NCBI GenBank assembly: GCA_963835535.1
Contig: CAWIFL010000005.1
Coordinates: forward strand, 372,001 to 436,000
Source: Fen-1245 sp963835535
Lineage (GTDB): Bacteria > Gemmatimonadota > Gemmatimonadetes > Gemmatimonadales > JACORV01
Length of the DNA stretch: 64,000 nucleotides
Direction of reading: 5' to 3'
Made by a program: the position numbers and the translations under genes. Below, piece by piece: positions 1-7,605 of this stretch. The notes under the pieces were generated by a model that worked only from the letters and a program-made list of their open reading frames with translations, ran no database searches and was not told the origin of the DNA. How positions within the stretch are numbered: position 1 is the stretch's first letter; each line of letters opens with the position of its first letter.

Positions 1-2
1 TG

Positions 3-98
3 CGCGATCAGCTCCGGCAGACGCTGAGCCAGCAGAAGGCGTATCAGGAGTTGATGCGGGAGCTCCGGAGCCAGATCTTCGTGGAGGATCGGCTGTAG
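3..98 (+). CDS. C-terminal end of a SurA-type peptidyl-prolyl isomerase (partial)
   Basis: The window opens inside a reading frame that ends at TAG 96-98. The 31 visible residues are Gln/Arg-rich and read as an amphipathic helix ending ...QIFVEDRL. This resembles the last helix of SurA/parvulin-type periplasmic chaperones (...L...R....I.....). Its position directly upstream of pdxA matches the classical surA-pdxA gene order of Gram-negative bacteria. The catalytic part lies outside the window, so the family call rests on the short tail and on context. Confidence 0.5.
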   Translation, partial: RDQLRQTLSQQKAYQELMRELRSQIFVEDRL

Positions 99-148
99 CA
101 TCCCGCCTCCTGCGTGACGGAGGTCCCATCTCGCTTCCCAGACTCGCC

Positions 149-1030
149 GTGACGGTCGGAGATCCCCGAGGCATCGGCCCCGAAGTGGTGGCCGCGGCCC
201 TGGCCGGCGCGTTGGCGGCGATCACCGTCGTGGGCCCGGACGACGTCGTCGCGGCCCTGGGCGCGGACCAGGTCGCCGGCGTCGGGCGCTGGGACGGCGG
301 CGGGGCGGCGAGCCTCGAGCTGGCGGGGCGGCTCACCGGACGCGCGGTGGAGGAGGCGGTCCGGCTCTGGAAGGACGGCCGGGTGGACGCGATCGTCACG
401 GGCCCGGGCGACAAGCGCGCCCTGAACGCCGCGGGCTATCGCTTCCCGGGCCACACCGAGCTGCTCCGCGACCTGACGGGGGCGAAGCAGGTCGCGATGA
501 TGCTGGCCTCCGACCGGCTGCGGGTCGTTCTGGTCACGACCCACCTCGCGCTGCGGGACGCGATCCCCATCGTCACGCGGGAACGGATCGTCGAGATCGG
601 GCGCATCACCCAGCGCTACCTCGCCGAGTGGTTCGGCGTGGCGCGGCCGCGGCTGGCGCTCTGCGCCCTGAATCCGCACGCGGGGGAGGGCGGCCTGTTC
701 GGGCACGAGGAGGAGCGCACGCTCGGCCCCGCGGCCGCCGAGCTCGGGATCGCGGGCCCGCTGCCGGCGGACACCGTTTTCGTGCGCGCGATGAAGGGGG
801 AATTCGACGCGGTGCTGGCGCCGTATCACGACGTCGGGATGACGGCCATCAAGGTGGCGTCGTTCGGCCACGCCGTGAACGTCACGCTGGGGCTGCCGGT
901 GCCGCGCACCTCGCCGGATCACGGGACGGCGATGGACATCGCCGGCAAGGGCGTCGCCGACGCCTCCTCGATGAAGGAGGCCATCCGGGTGGCGGGAGAG
1001 ATCGTGCGCAGGGTGAGAGGTGAGGGGTGA
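149..1030 (+). CDS. pdxA: 4-hydroxythreonine-4-phosphate dehydrogenase PdxA
   Basis: This enzyme oxidises 4-phosphohydroxy-L-threonine in the DXP-dependent pyridoxal phosphate pathway and is cytoplasmic, metal-dependent and NAD-dependent. At 293 aa it is somewhat shorter than the usual ~330. Visible family motifs are GDPRGIGPE at residues 4-12, a TGPGDK..N..G..FPGHTE block carrying a metal-ligand histidine, NPHAGEGG, YHDVGM (normally YHDQG) and R.SPDHGTA.DIAGKG near the C-terminus. GTG 149 is the first ordinary start, but homology (LPRLAVTVGDP) seems to run a few codons further upstream. A GGAGGT at 119-124 sits three bases before ATC 128, so the true start may be non-canonical. It follows the surA-like gene by 50 bp and converges on the next gene. 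Confidence 0.93.
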   Translation: MTVGDPRGIGPEVVAAALAGALAAITVVGPDDVVAALGADQVAGVGRWDGGGAASLELAGRLTGRAVEEAVRLWKDGRVDAIVTGPGDKRALNAAGYRFPGHTELLRDLTGAKQVAMMLASDRLRVVLVTTHLALRDAIPIVTRERIVEIGRITQRYLAEWFGVARPRLALCALNPHAGEGGLFGHEEERTLGPAAAELGIAGPLPADTVFVRAMKGEFDAVLAPYHDVGMTAIKVASFGHAVNVTLGLPVPRTSPDHGTAMDIAGKGVADASSMKEAIRVAGEIVRRVRGEG

Positions 1031-1037
1031 CTCTCAC
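1013..1037. terminator. Hairpin between convergent pdxA and CNNM-like gene
   Basis: GTGAGAG at 1013-1019 pairs with CTCTCAC at 1031-1037 around an 11-nt loop. It spans both stop codons of the convergent genes. There is no T tract, so termination is inferred from position only. The sequence forms the last codons of pdxA. Confidence 0.4.
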
Positions 1038-2353
1038 TTCACGTACCTCGCCTCCGAAACGCGTCTGCCCTGCATCGCCGTGATCTCGAACGCTCCCCCG
1101 TCCGTCGCGACCCGGTCTCCCACCCTGGGCAATCGCCCGAGCTTGCCGAACAGGTATCCGCCGAGCGTCGTGTAGTCGGCGCTCGTCAGGGTCAGGCCGC
1201 AGCGGGCGTTCACCTCGGCGAGCGTGAGGTCGCCGGGCAGCGCGGCGCCGGGGGGGAGGGCGGTGCCGCTGGGCCGCGGCGGCCCCGGCCGGTCGTACTC
1301 GTCGTAGATCGGCCCGACGATCTCCTCGAGCAGGTCCTCCATCGTCACGAGGCCGGCCGTGCCGCCGAACTCGTCCAGCACGATCACCATGTGGACGCGC
1401 ATCAGCTTCATGTCGGCGAGCACGTCCTCGACCTCGCGGGAGCCGGGCACGAAGTGCACAGGTCTGACGAGTAAGGAGAGTTGGCCGGGCGTGCCGCCCG
1501 GAGCGCGCAGCGCCGCGAGCACGTCCTTCGCGTGGACGATCCCGGCGATGTCGTCCAGCGATGCGCGCATGACCGGGTAGCGCGAGCGCCGCGCCTTCGC
1601 GATCAGGTCCGCCGCCTCGCCGAGCGAGGCGTCCAGCTCGAGCGCCACGATCTCGGTGCGCGGCGTCATCACCTCGCGCGCCGTCTTCTCCGAGAACTCG
1701 AATACGCCGGCCAGGAGCCGCGCGTCGGCGCGGTCGAGCTTGCCCGCCTTGGCGCTCTGGTCCACGAGCATCCGCAGCTCCTCGGCCGAGTGCAGCCGCT
1801 CCAGCGTGGTCGGCGCGCGCTGGCCGAAGATCCGCAGCACGAGGTTGGCGCTCCCCCGCAGCAGCCAGATGAACGGGTTGGTGGCGATGGTGAAGACGAT
1901 GAGGGGGCCCGACAGCCACCGGCTCGTGCGCTCGGGGTAGAGGAGCGCGAGGGCCTTCGGCGCGAGCTCGCCGAGCACGATGTCGAGGAAGGTGATGAGC
2001 AGGAAGGCGATCGTGACGGCGACGCCGTGCGTGGCCAGCAGCGCGAGCGGGCCGGGGAGCGCGGAGAACAGCCCCTCGAGGGTGCGGGCGATGGCCGGCT
2101 CCCCCACCCACCCGAGGCCCAGGCTGGCGAGGGTGATGCCGAGCTGGGTGCCGGAGATGGAGCGGTCGAGGGCGAGGAGGGCGCGGCGCGCCAGCTTGGC
2201 TTTTGCGTCGCCCCTCCGTATCATCGCCTCGATGCGCGTGCGCCGCGAGGCGACCAGCGCGTACTCGGCGGCGACGAAGAAGGCGTTCGCCAGCACGAGG
2301 ACGGCGACGACGCCCAGCCGCGCGAGGACGGATTGCCAGGACATGTCGTTCAT
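1034..2353 (-). CDS. CNNM/HlyC-CorC family membrane protein (DUF21-CBS pair-CorC_HlyC)
   Basis: This is a 439-aa inner-membrane protein of the family often annotated hemolysin, linked in other bacteria to magnesium/cobalt export. The N-terminal ~190 residues hold the DUF21 membrane region (VLVLANAFFVAAEYALV..., then three more hydrophobic stretches). A CBS pair follows, with the marker sequence FSEKTAREVMTPRTEI near residue 210 and VLDEFGG.AGLVTMEDLLEEI near residue 340. The C-terminal ~80 residues form the small CorC_HlyC transporter-associated domain. ATG 2353 is preferred, because the in-frame alternative at 2371 is TTG. The gene is divergent from the CDF exporter; both handle divalent cations, so shared metal control is possible but not shown. 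Confidence 0.88.
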   Translation of the reverse strand: MNDMSWQSVLARLGVVAVLVLANAFFVAAEYALVASRRTRIEAMIRRGDAKAKLARRALLALDRSISGTQLGITLASLGLGWVGEPAIARTLEGLFSALPGPLALLATHGVAVTIAFLLITFLDIVLGELAPKALALLYPERTSRWLSGPLIVFTIATNPFIWLLRGSANLVLRIFGQRAPTTLERLHSAEELRMLVDQSAKAGKLDRADARLLAGVFEFSEKTAREVMTPRTEIVALELDASLGEAADLIAKARRSRYPVMRASLDDIAGIVHAKDVLAALRAPGGTPGQLSLLVRPVHFVPGSREVEDVLADMKLMRVHMVIVLDEFGGTAGLVTMEDLLEEIVGPIYDEYDRPGPPRPSGTALPPGAALPGDLTLAEVNARCGLTLTSADYTTLGGYLFGKLGRLPRVGDRVATDGGAFEITAMQGRRVSEARYVK

Positions 2354-2406
2354 GGCAGGGGCTGGAAACAATACGCGCGGGAGGGGCGGTCCGTGAGGGT
2401 GTGCCG

Positions 2407-3300
2407 GTGAGCGATCCCAGCTGCGTCCAGCCGCCGCCTCGACCGGAGAGCGCCCACGCCCTTCTCTGGGCGCTGGCGCTCACCGTCGTGATCGCCGTGG
2501 CCGAGGGGTTCGGCGGGTTCTTCGCCCACTCGCTCGCACTGGTCGCCGACGCCTGGCACATGGTCACGGACGCGGGCGCGCTGGCGCTGTCGCTCTTCGT
2601 GCTGTGGATCGCCCAGCGGCCGGCCACCGCCGAGAAGTCCTTCGGCTACTACCGCCTGGAGATCCTGGCCGCGCTGTTCAACGGGGCCCTGCTGATCGCC
2701 ATCACCATCTGGATCGTGGTCGCGGCGCTGGGCCGCCTGCACCAGCCGCAGCCGATCCGGTCGGGCCTGATGCTCGCGGTCGCCGCGCTCGGGCTCGCGG
2801 CGAACCTCTGGGCCGTCGCGCTGCTGCACCGCGCGCGGCACGAGAACCTCAACACGCAGGCCGCCTACCTGCACATCCTCGGCGACACGCTCGGCTCGCT
2901 CGGAGCCATCGCCGCCGCCGGCATCATCCTGCTGACGGGGTGGCTGCCGGCGGACGCGCTGATCTCGATGGGGATCGCGGCGCTGATCCTGGTGAGCGCG
3001 ACGCGCCTGGTCTCCGAGTCCGCGGACATCCTGCTCGAGGCGACACCCCGGCACGTCTCGCTCCCGGAGCTGCAGCGGGCGATCGGCGCGGTCCCCGGCG
3101 TGACCGACGTGCACGACCTGCACGTCTGGACCGTGAGCAACGGGATCGTGGCGATGAGCGGTCACGCGACGGTGCCGGAGCCTGCGGATCAGCAGGCGGC
3201 GCTCGAGGAGATCTGCCGCCGGGTCCGGAGCTTCGGCATCCAGCACGCGACGGTGCAGCTGGAGGTGCAGTCGGTGTGGCACGGACGGGGGGACAAGTGA
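2407..3300 (+). CDS. Cation diffusion facilitator (CzcD/ZnT-type zinc exporter)
   Basis: This 297-aa, six-helix CDF transporter probably exports Zn2+/Co2+/Cd2+ in exchange for protons. The two transport-site signatures are visible: HMVTDAGAL in TM2 and HILGDTLGSLG in TM5, each giving the His-x3-Asp pair of zinc-selective members. The C-terminal ~85 residues form the usual cytoplasmic metal-sensing domain (VPGV.DVHDLHVWTVS). No histidine-rich loop is present. GTG 2407 is chosen because GAGGG at 2395-2399 sits 7 bases upstream; GTG 2401 is also possible. Confidence 0.9.
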   Translation: MSDPSCVQPPPRPESAHALLWALALTVVIAVAEGFGGFFAHSLALVADAWHMVTDAGALALSLFVLWIAQRPATAEKSFGYYRLEILAALFNGALLIAITIWIVVAALGRLHQPQPIRSGLMLAVAALGLAANLWAVALLHRARHENLNTQAAYLHILGDTLGSLGAIAAAGIILLTGWLPADALISMGIAALILVSATRLVSESADILLEATPRHVSLPELQRAIGAVPGVTDVHDLHVWTVSNGIVAMSGHATVPEPADQQAALEEICRRVRSFGIQHATVQLEVQSVWHGRGDK

Positions 3301-3399
3301 GCCGTCAACTCACTTGCGTCTTGGGGGCCGCCCCCCTAGCTTGCCGCCGCGCACTCCCATGACCTCCCGTCTGTAGGGCTCCAGCCAGAGCGATTCCCC

Positions 3400-5310
3400 G
3401 TGCAGATCCGCAACATCGCCATCATTGCCCACGTCGATCACGGCAAGACGACGCTGGTGGACAAGATGCTCCGCCAGGCGGGGGTATTCCGCGCGGGGCA
3501 GCAGGTGATGGAGCGCGTGCTGGACTCCAACCCGCTCGAACGCGAGCGGGGGATCACGATCCTCTCCAAGAACACGTCGGTGCGCTGGGGGGACGTGAAG
3601 ATCAACATCGTGGACACCCCGGGACACGCCGATTTCGGCGGCGAGGTGGAGCGGATCCTCCGGATGGTGGAGGGCGTGCTGATCCTGGTGGACGCCGCCG
3701 AGGGGCCGATGCCGCAGACGCGGTTCGTGACGCGCAAGGCGCTGGCGCTGGGGCTGCAGCCGATCGTGGCGATCAACAAGATCGACCGCGGCGACGCGGA
3801 GCCGCTGCGGGTGCACGACGAGGTGCTCGAGCTGTTCATGGACCTCGAGGCGTCGCAGGCGCAGATCGACGCGCCCTTCCTCTACACCTCGAGCCGGTAC
3901 GGGGTGGCGTACACGGAATTGCCAGGTGTCAGGTTTCAGGCGTCAGGTGTGGGGACAGGCGCCTCCATCCCCTGGCACCCGACACCCGACACCCCTTTTG
4001 AGGGCGACCTGCGGCCGCTGTTCAAGGCGATCATCGAGCGCGTGCCGGCGCCGATCGCGCTCGAGGGGCCGTTCCAGATGCTGGTCTCGACCCTCGACCA
4101 CTCGCCCTACGTGGGGCGCATCGCCATCGGCCGCATCGAGCGCGGGAAGATCCGCGCGGGCCAGACGGTGGCGCTGCTGCCCTGGGGCGAGCCGGGGATG
4201 GTGCCGGAGGGGACCTTCGTCACCGCCAAGGTCGCGCAGCTCCACGGCTTCGAGGGGCTGTCGCGCTCGGAGATCGAGGAGGCTTCCGCGGGGGAGATCG
4301 TCGCGCTCTCGGGGTTGGAGGGGATCGAGATCGGCCAGACGGTCACCGATCCGGAGACGCCGGAGCGGCTGGCGGGGATCCTGGTCGAGGAGCCGACCAT
4401 CACGGTGGACTTCTCGGTGAACAACGGCCCGTTCGCCGGCCGCGACGGGCGGTTCGTGACCAGCCGGCAGATCCGGGAGCGGCTGTACCGGGAGGTCGAG
4501 CGCAACGTGGCGCTCCGGGTGGAGGACACCGACGCGCCCGACACCTTCAAGGTCTCGGGGCGCGGCGAGCTGCACCTCGGCATCCTGATGGAGACGATGC
4601 GGCGGGAGGGGTACGAGTTCCTCGTCTCGCGGCCGCGGGTCATCACCCGCGAGGGGAAGGGCGGGGAGCTGCTCGAGCCGTACGAGGAGCTGATGGTCGA
4701 CGTGGCCGAGGAGCTGGTGGGGATCGTGATGGAGAAGCTGGGCCCGCGCCGCGCCGCGATGACGGACATGAAGAACCCGGGGCACGGCACGGTGCGGCTG
4801 GCCTTCCGGATCCCGTCGCGGGGGCTGTTCGGCTACCGGTCGGAGTTCCTCACCGACACGCGGGGAACCGGGCTGATGCACCACCGGTTCCTGGAGTATG
4901 GGCCGTGGGCGGGGCCGCTCGAGGGGCGGACCCGCGGGGTGATGGTGAGCATGGTCGAGGGGGCGGCGGTGGGCTTCGCGCTCTTCAATCTGCAGGAGCG
5001 CGGCGGCCTGTTCGTCCGTCCGGGCGATGCGGTGTATGAGGGGATGGTGGTGGGGGAGCACTGCCGGTCGGGGGACCTGGACGTGAACCCGACCAAGGGC
5101 AAGCGGCTCACCAACATGCGTCAGTCGGGGTCGGACGAAGCCGTCTTGCTGGAACCGCCCCGCGACATTACCCTCGAAGTCGCGCTCGAGTACATCGAGG
5201 ACGACGAGCTGATCGAGGTCACACCGGCCGCGGTGCGGCTGAGGAAACGCGCACTGGGCCAGTCGGAGCGGAAGAAGCTGGCGCGGGCCGCCCGGGCGGT
5301 GGCCGATTGA
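3400..5310 (+). CDS. typA: Ribosome-associated translational GTPase TypA/BipA
   Basis: TypA/BipA is an EF-G-like GTPase that binds 70S ribosomes and supports stress adaptation and ribosome assembly. This copy has 636 aa. The G domain shows AHVDHGKTT (G1), a G2 region RGITI, DTPGHADF (G3) and NKID (G4). Domain II, the EF-G-like domains III and V (SGRGELHLGIL, IPSRGLFGYRSEF) and the BipA C-terminal domain (GKRLTNMR.SGSDEAV) follow. The start is GTG 3400. The oddity lies between the GTPase domain and domain II, where other TypA proteins have about a dozen residues. Here residues ~172-206 include roughly 23-27 extra residues encoded by an imperfect palindrome (separate entry). The frame stays open and all catalytic motifs are kept. 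Confidence 0.97.
   Translation: MQIRNIAIIAHVDHGKTTLVDKMLRQAGVFRAGQQVMERVLDSNPLERERGITILSKNTSVRWGDVKINIVDTPGHADFGGEVERILRMVEGVLILVDAAEGPMPQTRFVTRKALALGLQPIVAINKIDRGDAEPLRVHDEVLELFMDLEASQAQIDAPFLYTSSRYGVAYTELPGVRFQASGVGTGASIPWHPTPDTPFEGDLRPLFKAIIERVPAPIALEGPFQMLVSTLDHSPYVGRIAIGRIERGKIRAGQTVALLPWGEPGMVPEGTFVTAKVAQLHGFEGLSRSEIEEASAGEIVALSGLEGIEIGQTVTDPETPERLAGILVEEPTITVDFSVNNGPFAGRDGRFVTSRQIRERLYREVERNVALRVEDTDAPDTFKVSGRGELHLGILMETMRREGYEFLVSRPRVITREGKGGELLEPYEELMVDVAEELVGIVMEKLGPRRAAMTDMKNPGHGTVRLAFRIPSRGLFGYRSEFLTDTRGTGLMHHRFLEYGPWAGPLEGRTRGVMVSMVEGAAVGFALFNLQERGGLFVRPGDAVYEGMVVGEHCRSGDLDVNPTKGKRLTNMRQSGSDEAVLLEPPRDITLEVALEYIEDDELIEVTPAAVRLRKRALGQSERKKLARAARAVAD
3921..3995 (+). repeat. In-frame palindromic insertion inside typA
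   Basis: About 75 bp of low-complexity, self-complementary DNA. GGTGTCAGG-type units on the left (3925-3950) face CCCGACACC-type units on the right (3976-3994). The inner stem is GGGGA (3951-3955) with TCCCC (3968-3972), and AGGCGCCT lies in the loop. With a few mismatches and one bulge, most of the arms pair. It encodes a Pro/Gly/Thr-rich stretch in a linker and keeps the frame. It behaves like a coding palindromic element comparable in principle to the Rickettsia palindromic elements; the origin is inferred. Confidence 0.7.
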
Positions 5311-5347
5311 TGGCGGATCGACGCAGGGACCTTCACCGGAGGGCACG

Positions 5348-5611
5348 ATGAACGGGCGCAGGGCGTCGGAGCAGCGCGCCGTGCTTCGCGGACGTCGCGG
5401 CGACGACGACGAGGAGTTCGAGGATCTCGACGAGTTCAACGAGGACGAGGAATTCGAGGACGACGACCTCGACGACGAGGATCTCGACGAGGAGCTTGAC
5501 GAAGAGGAAGAGGAAGGCGACGACTTCGAAGAGCTGGACGAGGAATTCGACGACGACGACGCCGTGCCGCGCCGCGGCGGCGGGCGTCCCCGCCGCGAAT
5601 GGGATGCCTAA
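5348..5611 (+). CDS. Small extremely acidic protein of unknown function
   Basis: This 87-aa protein is preceded by a good ribosome binding site (GGAGG at ~5339, 4-5 bases before ATG 5348). Residues ~19-72 are almost entirely Asp and Glu, spaced by Phe and Leu (repeats such as DEEFEDLDEF and DDDLDDEDLDEEL). Basic tails flank this core (MNGRRASEQRAVLRGRR and PRRGGGRPRREWDA). It lies 37 bp after typA, so cotranscription is likely. No family is recognised. The charge pattern could suit a chaperone for basic proteins, a nucleic-acid mimic or an intrinsically disordered ribosome-associated peptide, none of which is demonstrated. Confidence 0.7.
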   Translation: MNGRRASEQRAVLRGRRGDDDEEFEDLDEFNEDEEFEDDDLDDEDLDEELDEEEEEGDDFEELDEEFDDDDAVPRRGGGRPRREWDA

Positions 5612-5618
5612 GACAGTC

Positions 5619-5668
5619 GCGAGACGGGGAGCTCCGAGGGGACGACGCCTCGCAACTCGGCGTCTCGC
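5619..5668. repeat. Imperfect palindrome between the acidic ORF and tRNA-Ile
   Basis: GCGAGACG (5619-5626) is perfectly complementary to CGTCTCGC (5661-5668). The inner part also pairs imperfectly (GAG.TCCGAGG against CCTCG.AACTC). The right arm holds the repeated unit CTCGCAACTCG. Its size and design resemble the palindrome in typA, though the sequence differs. It may also act as a terminator for the typA unit. Confidence 0.5.
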
Positions 5669-5685
5669 AACTCGCCTTTGTCGTC

Positions 5686-5761
<76 letters not shown>

Positions 5762-5775
5762 GTTTCGAACGCGAC

Positions 5776-5807
5776 GCCCTGCTTGAGGTTAGACCCTCAG
5801 GCGGGGC
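5776..5807 (+). terminator. Island-borne terminator hairpin for tRNA-Ile
   Basis: GCCCTGCTTGAGG (5776-5788) pairs over 13 bp, with one or two G-U pairs, with CCTCAGGCGGGGC (5795-5807) around the loop TTAGAC. A TTTT follows at 5814. The loop holds the integrase stop codon (TTA 5789-5791). The 5' arm is identical to that of the hairpin at 25682. Confidence 0.75.
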
Positions 5808-7012
5808 GGTGTGTTTTCCTGGGAACCGGCCGGTGTGTCCGTTCCTGTGTCCGTTGTGAGCCCGTCCGCCGTCAGGGTGGCCCGTCTGGCGAGCGCTTGC
5901 CGCTGCGTCGCCGGGTCGGCGGCCGTATAGCACAGGGTGAGCGTCAGGGGGGAACGCCAGCCGCCGAGCGCCATCAAATCACGCAGCGGAACACCCTTGA
6001 GCTCCGTGGCGAATTTGCGGCGCAACGCATGCCATCCGCGCGCCGGTTCAGGTGTGAGCCCGGCGCGGCGCTCCAGCTCCAGCCACCACGACCGCACCAG
6101 GTGCCTCGACACGGGGACCGCGGGGTCGGTGGGAGACGGAAAGACCCAATCGCTGCGGCCGTTCAAGGCGTGACGTTTCCGCAATGCCGTGAGCGCCGCA
6201 TTGGTGAGCGGCGTCGTATGATCGTACCCCGCCTTGTCGGCACAGCCCTGCCAGCGCACGGTGCCCTCCGCATCATTGATGTCGCCCCACCGCAACTGCC
6301 GCACGCTGGCGATGCGGTGGCCGGTCTCATGCACCAGGAGCAACGCCAAGTCGGCCAAGGGGTGCACGGCCGGGGCGATGCTGCGAAGCGCATGGTACTG
6401 CGCCGCCGTACACACGGGGCGCCGGACCGTCGTCACGCGCGGCCACGGCGAGCCCCTCAGCGGATTCCGGTCCAACAGGAACTGGCCCGTTGGTGTGCGC
6501 ACCGTTGTTGCCCAATTCAGGACGCTGTGCAGGAACTTCAGGTCATATGTGATGATGCGTGGCCCGACCGGGCGTCCGTGCGCTTTGCCGCAGCGAGTGT
6601 CCCCGCCGCGCCGCCGCCATGCGATGAACGCATCCCAATCCCGGCGGTTCAGGGTCGCGGCCTTCCGCGTGCCCAGCAGGGCTTTGAACATGGCCCCCGC
6701 TCGGCGGTCGTGCGCCTGCTTGCTCTCGCCCTTGGTGGGTGTCACCTCACGCACGTACTCGGTTATCAAAGAGCCCAGCGTCGGGTCGGGCACTGGGGCA
6801 ACGGGTGAGTCGCGCAGCCGTGCCGCCAGCTTGTCCGCCTTCGCCTTCGCGTCGTCCCGGTCCCGGTGCCGCAGTGCAACGCGCACCTTGCGGCCGTGCT
6901 CGCGCAGCTCCAGGTAGAGCAATCCGCTCATCGGATGCTCAAAGGCCCGGACCCGGTTGCGTCCTTTCTCGCCGGCCAGGTACGACCAGCGTTTGCCGTT
7001 CGTTCGCGTCAT
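5789..7012 (-). CDS. Tyrosine recombinase (island integrase)
   Basis: This 407-aa phage-type integrase catalyses site-specific recombination between attP and the tRNA-Ile gene. The N-terminal ~70 residues are an Arm-type DNA-binding region (WSYLAGEKGRNRVRAFEH). A SAM-like core-binding domain follows at ~75-190. The catalytic domain shows the first Arg in HETGHRIASVRQLRW (~residue 262), the H-x-x-R box HALRRKFATEL (~345), GGW at ~363 in place of the second His, and the nucleophile Tyr in LCYTAAD (~375). It is not an integron IntI type, since no extra inserted helix was recognised. It overlaps the upstream HTH gene by 4 nt and points away from the island, reading toward the tRNA. Confidence 0.95.
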   Translation of the reverse strand: MTRTNGKRWSYLAGEKGRNRVRAFEHPMSGLLYLELREHGRKVRVALRHRDRDDAKAKADKLAARLRDSPVAPVPDPTLGSLITEYVREVTPTKGESKQAHDRRAGAMFKALLGTRKAATLNRRDWDAFIAWRRRGGDTRCGKAHGRPVGPRIITYDLKFLHSVLNWATTVRTPTGQFLLDRNPLRGSPWPRVTTVRRPVCTAAQYHALRSIAPAVHPLADLALLLVHETGHRIASVRQLRWGDINDAEGTVRWQGCADKAGYDHTTPLTNAALTALRKRHALNGRSDWVFPSPTDPAVPVSRHLVRSWWLELERRAGLTPEPARGWHALRRKFATELKGVPLRDLMALGGWRSPLTLTLCYTAADPATQRQALARRATLTADGLTTDTGTDTPAGSQENTPPRLRV

Positions 7013-7374
7013 CGGATCCTCTCGGAAGCGACGGCGCGCGCGAGGTTGCCCGGCGACTGAAGATTGCTGCCGTGGCCGGCGCTCGGCAACGGCGCCCGGC
7101 GGGGCAGGTCGGCACGGCGAATACGGGGCGCATGGGGGCGGCCGGCGTTGGGAATCCGGCCTTCGCGCACGAGCCGGCCGAGGTGGTCGGCGCTGAAGCC
7201 GCTCTCGCTGGCGGCTTCGCGCAAGGTCAACCGGGCGTTCTGCTCGGCTTCGAGGGCTGCTTCGAGTTGATCGGCGGCCTGTTCAAACGCGAGGGCGGCG
7301 GCCGGGGCGTAGGGGCGCAGCGTCGCGGCGACCGTACGCCAGGAAGCGGAGAGATCGGCGAGCGCTCCCACCAC
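7009..7374 (-). CDS. Small HTH protein, excisionase-like
   Basis: A 121-aa protein. The N-terminal 45 residues are Ala/Glu-rich and helical. Residues ~48-95 look like a MerR/excisionase-type winged helix (LTLREAASESGFSADHLGRLVREGRIPNAG split into helix-turn-helix and wing). The Arg/Pro-rich tail may contact DNA. It overlaps the integrase start by 4 nt (ATGA), which indicates translational coupling. Position and size fit a recombination directionality factor; this is inference from context and fold. Confidence 0.75.
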   Translation of the reverse strand: MVGALADLSASWRTVAATLRPYAPAAALAFEQAADQLEAALEAEQNARLTLREAASESGFSADHLGRLVREGRIPNAGRPHAPRIRRADLPRRAPLPSAGHGSNLQSPGNLARAVASERIR

Positions 7375-7380
7375 GCCCCC

Positions 7381-7605
7381 TCACCGCGCCCGGTCCAACG
7401 TGACGCGAGGGTGCTTCGCCTCCCAGTCGCGGGAGCGGCATTTGCGTGAGCAGTATTTCTGGGGCTTGCCGCCGCGTCGAGGCTCGAAGCGCTTCCCGCA
7501 CCCTTCCCGGGCGCAGATTGAGCCCGAGGGCAACGTCGCGACGTTGGTGGAGGGCGCCGCAGGGGCGGGACCGGGTGCGGCCACGGCCAGCGAGGGCTCG
7601 CTCAT
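7381..7605 (-). CDS. Short treble-clef zinc finger protein
   Basis: A 74-aa protein. After a Pro/Ala-rich N-terminal 30 residues comes C-x4-C (CAREGC), then about 15 residues of basic linker, and YCSRKCRSRDW, giving a four-cysteine site like that of CGNR/MYND-like or HNH-adjacent zinc ribbons. ATG 7605 overlaps the TGA of the upstream regulator gene by 4 nt. It belongs to the integrase operon and is probably DNA- or protein-binding; the exact role is unknown. Confidence 0.72.
   Translation of the reverse strand: MSEPSLAVAAPGPAPAAPSTNVATLPSGSICAREGCGKRFEPRRGGKPQKYCSRKCRSRDWEAKHPRVTLDRAR

Noticed and set aside
44..922. Long open frame antisense to pdxA, and similar antisense frames under most genes (for example 34898-37690 and 27091-28641)
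   Set aside because: GC-rich coding DNA produces long mirror frames. They are Arg/Pro/His-rich, lack family motifs and ribosome binding sites, and each lies opposite a gene with clear motifs.
5789..7012. Integrase as an integron IntI
   Set aside because: No IntI-specific inserted helix was recognised, the gene sits beside a tRNA att site, and the catalytic region is of phage/island type.
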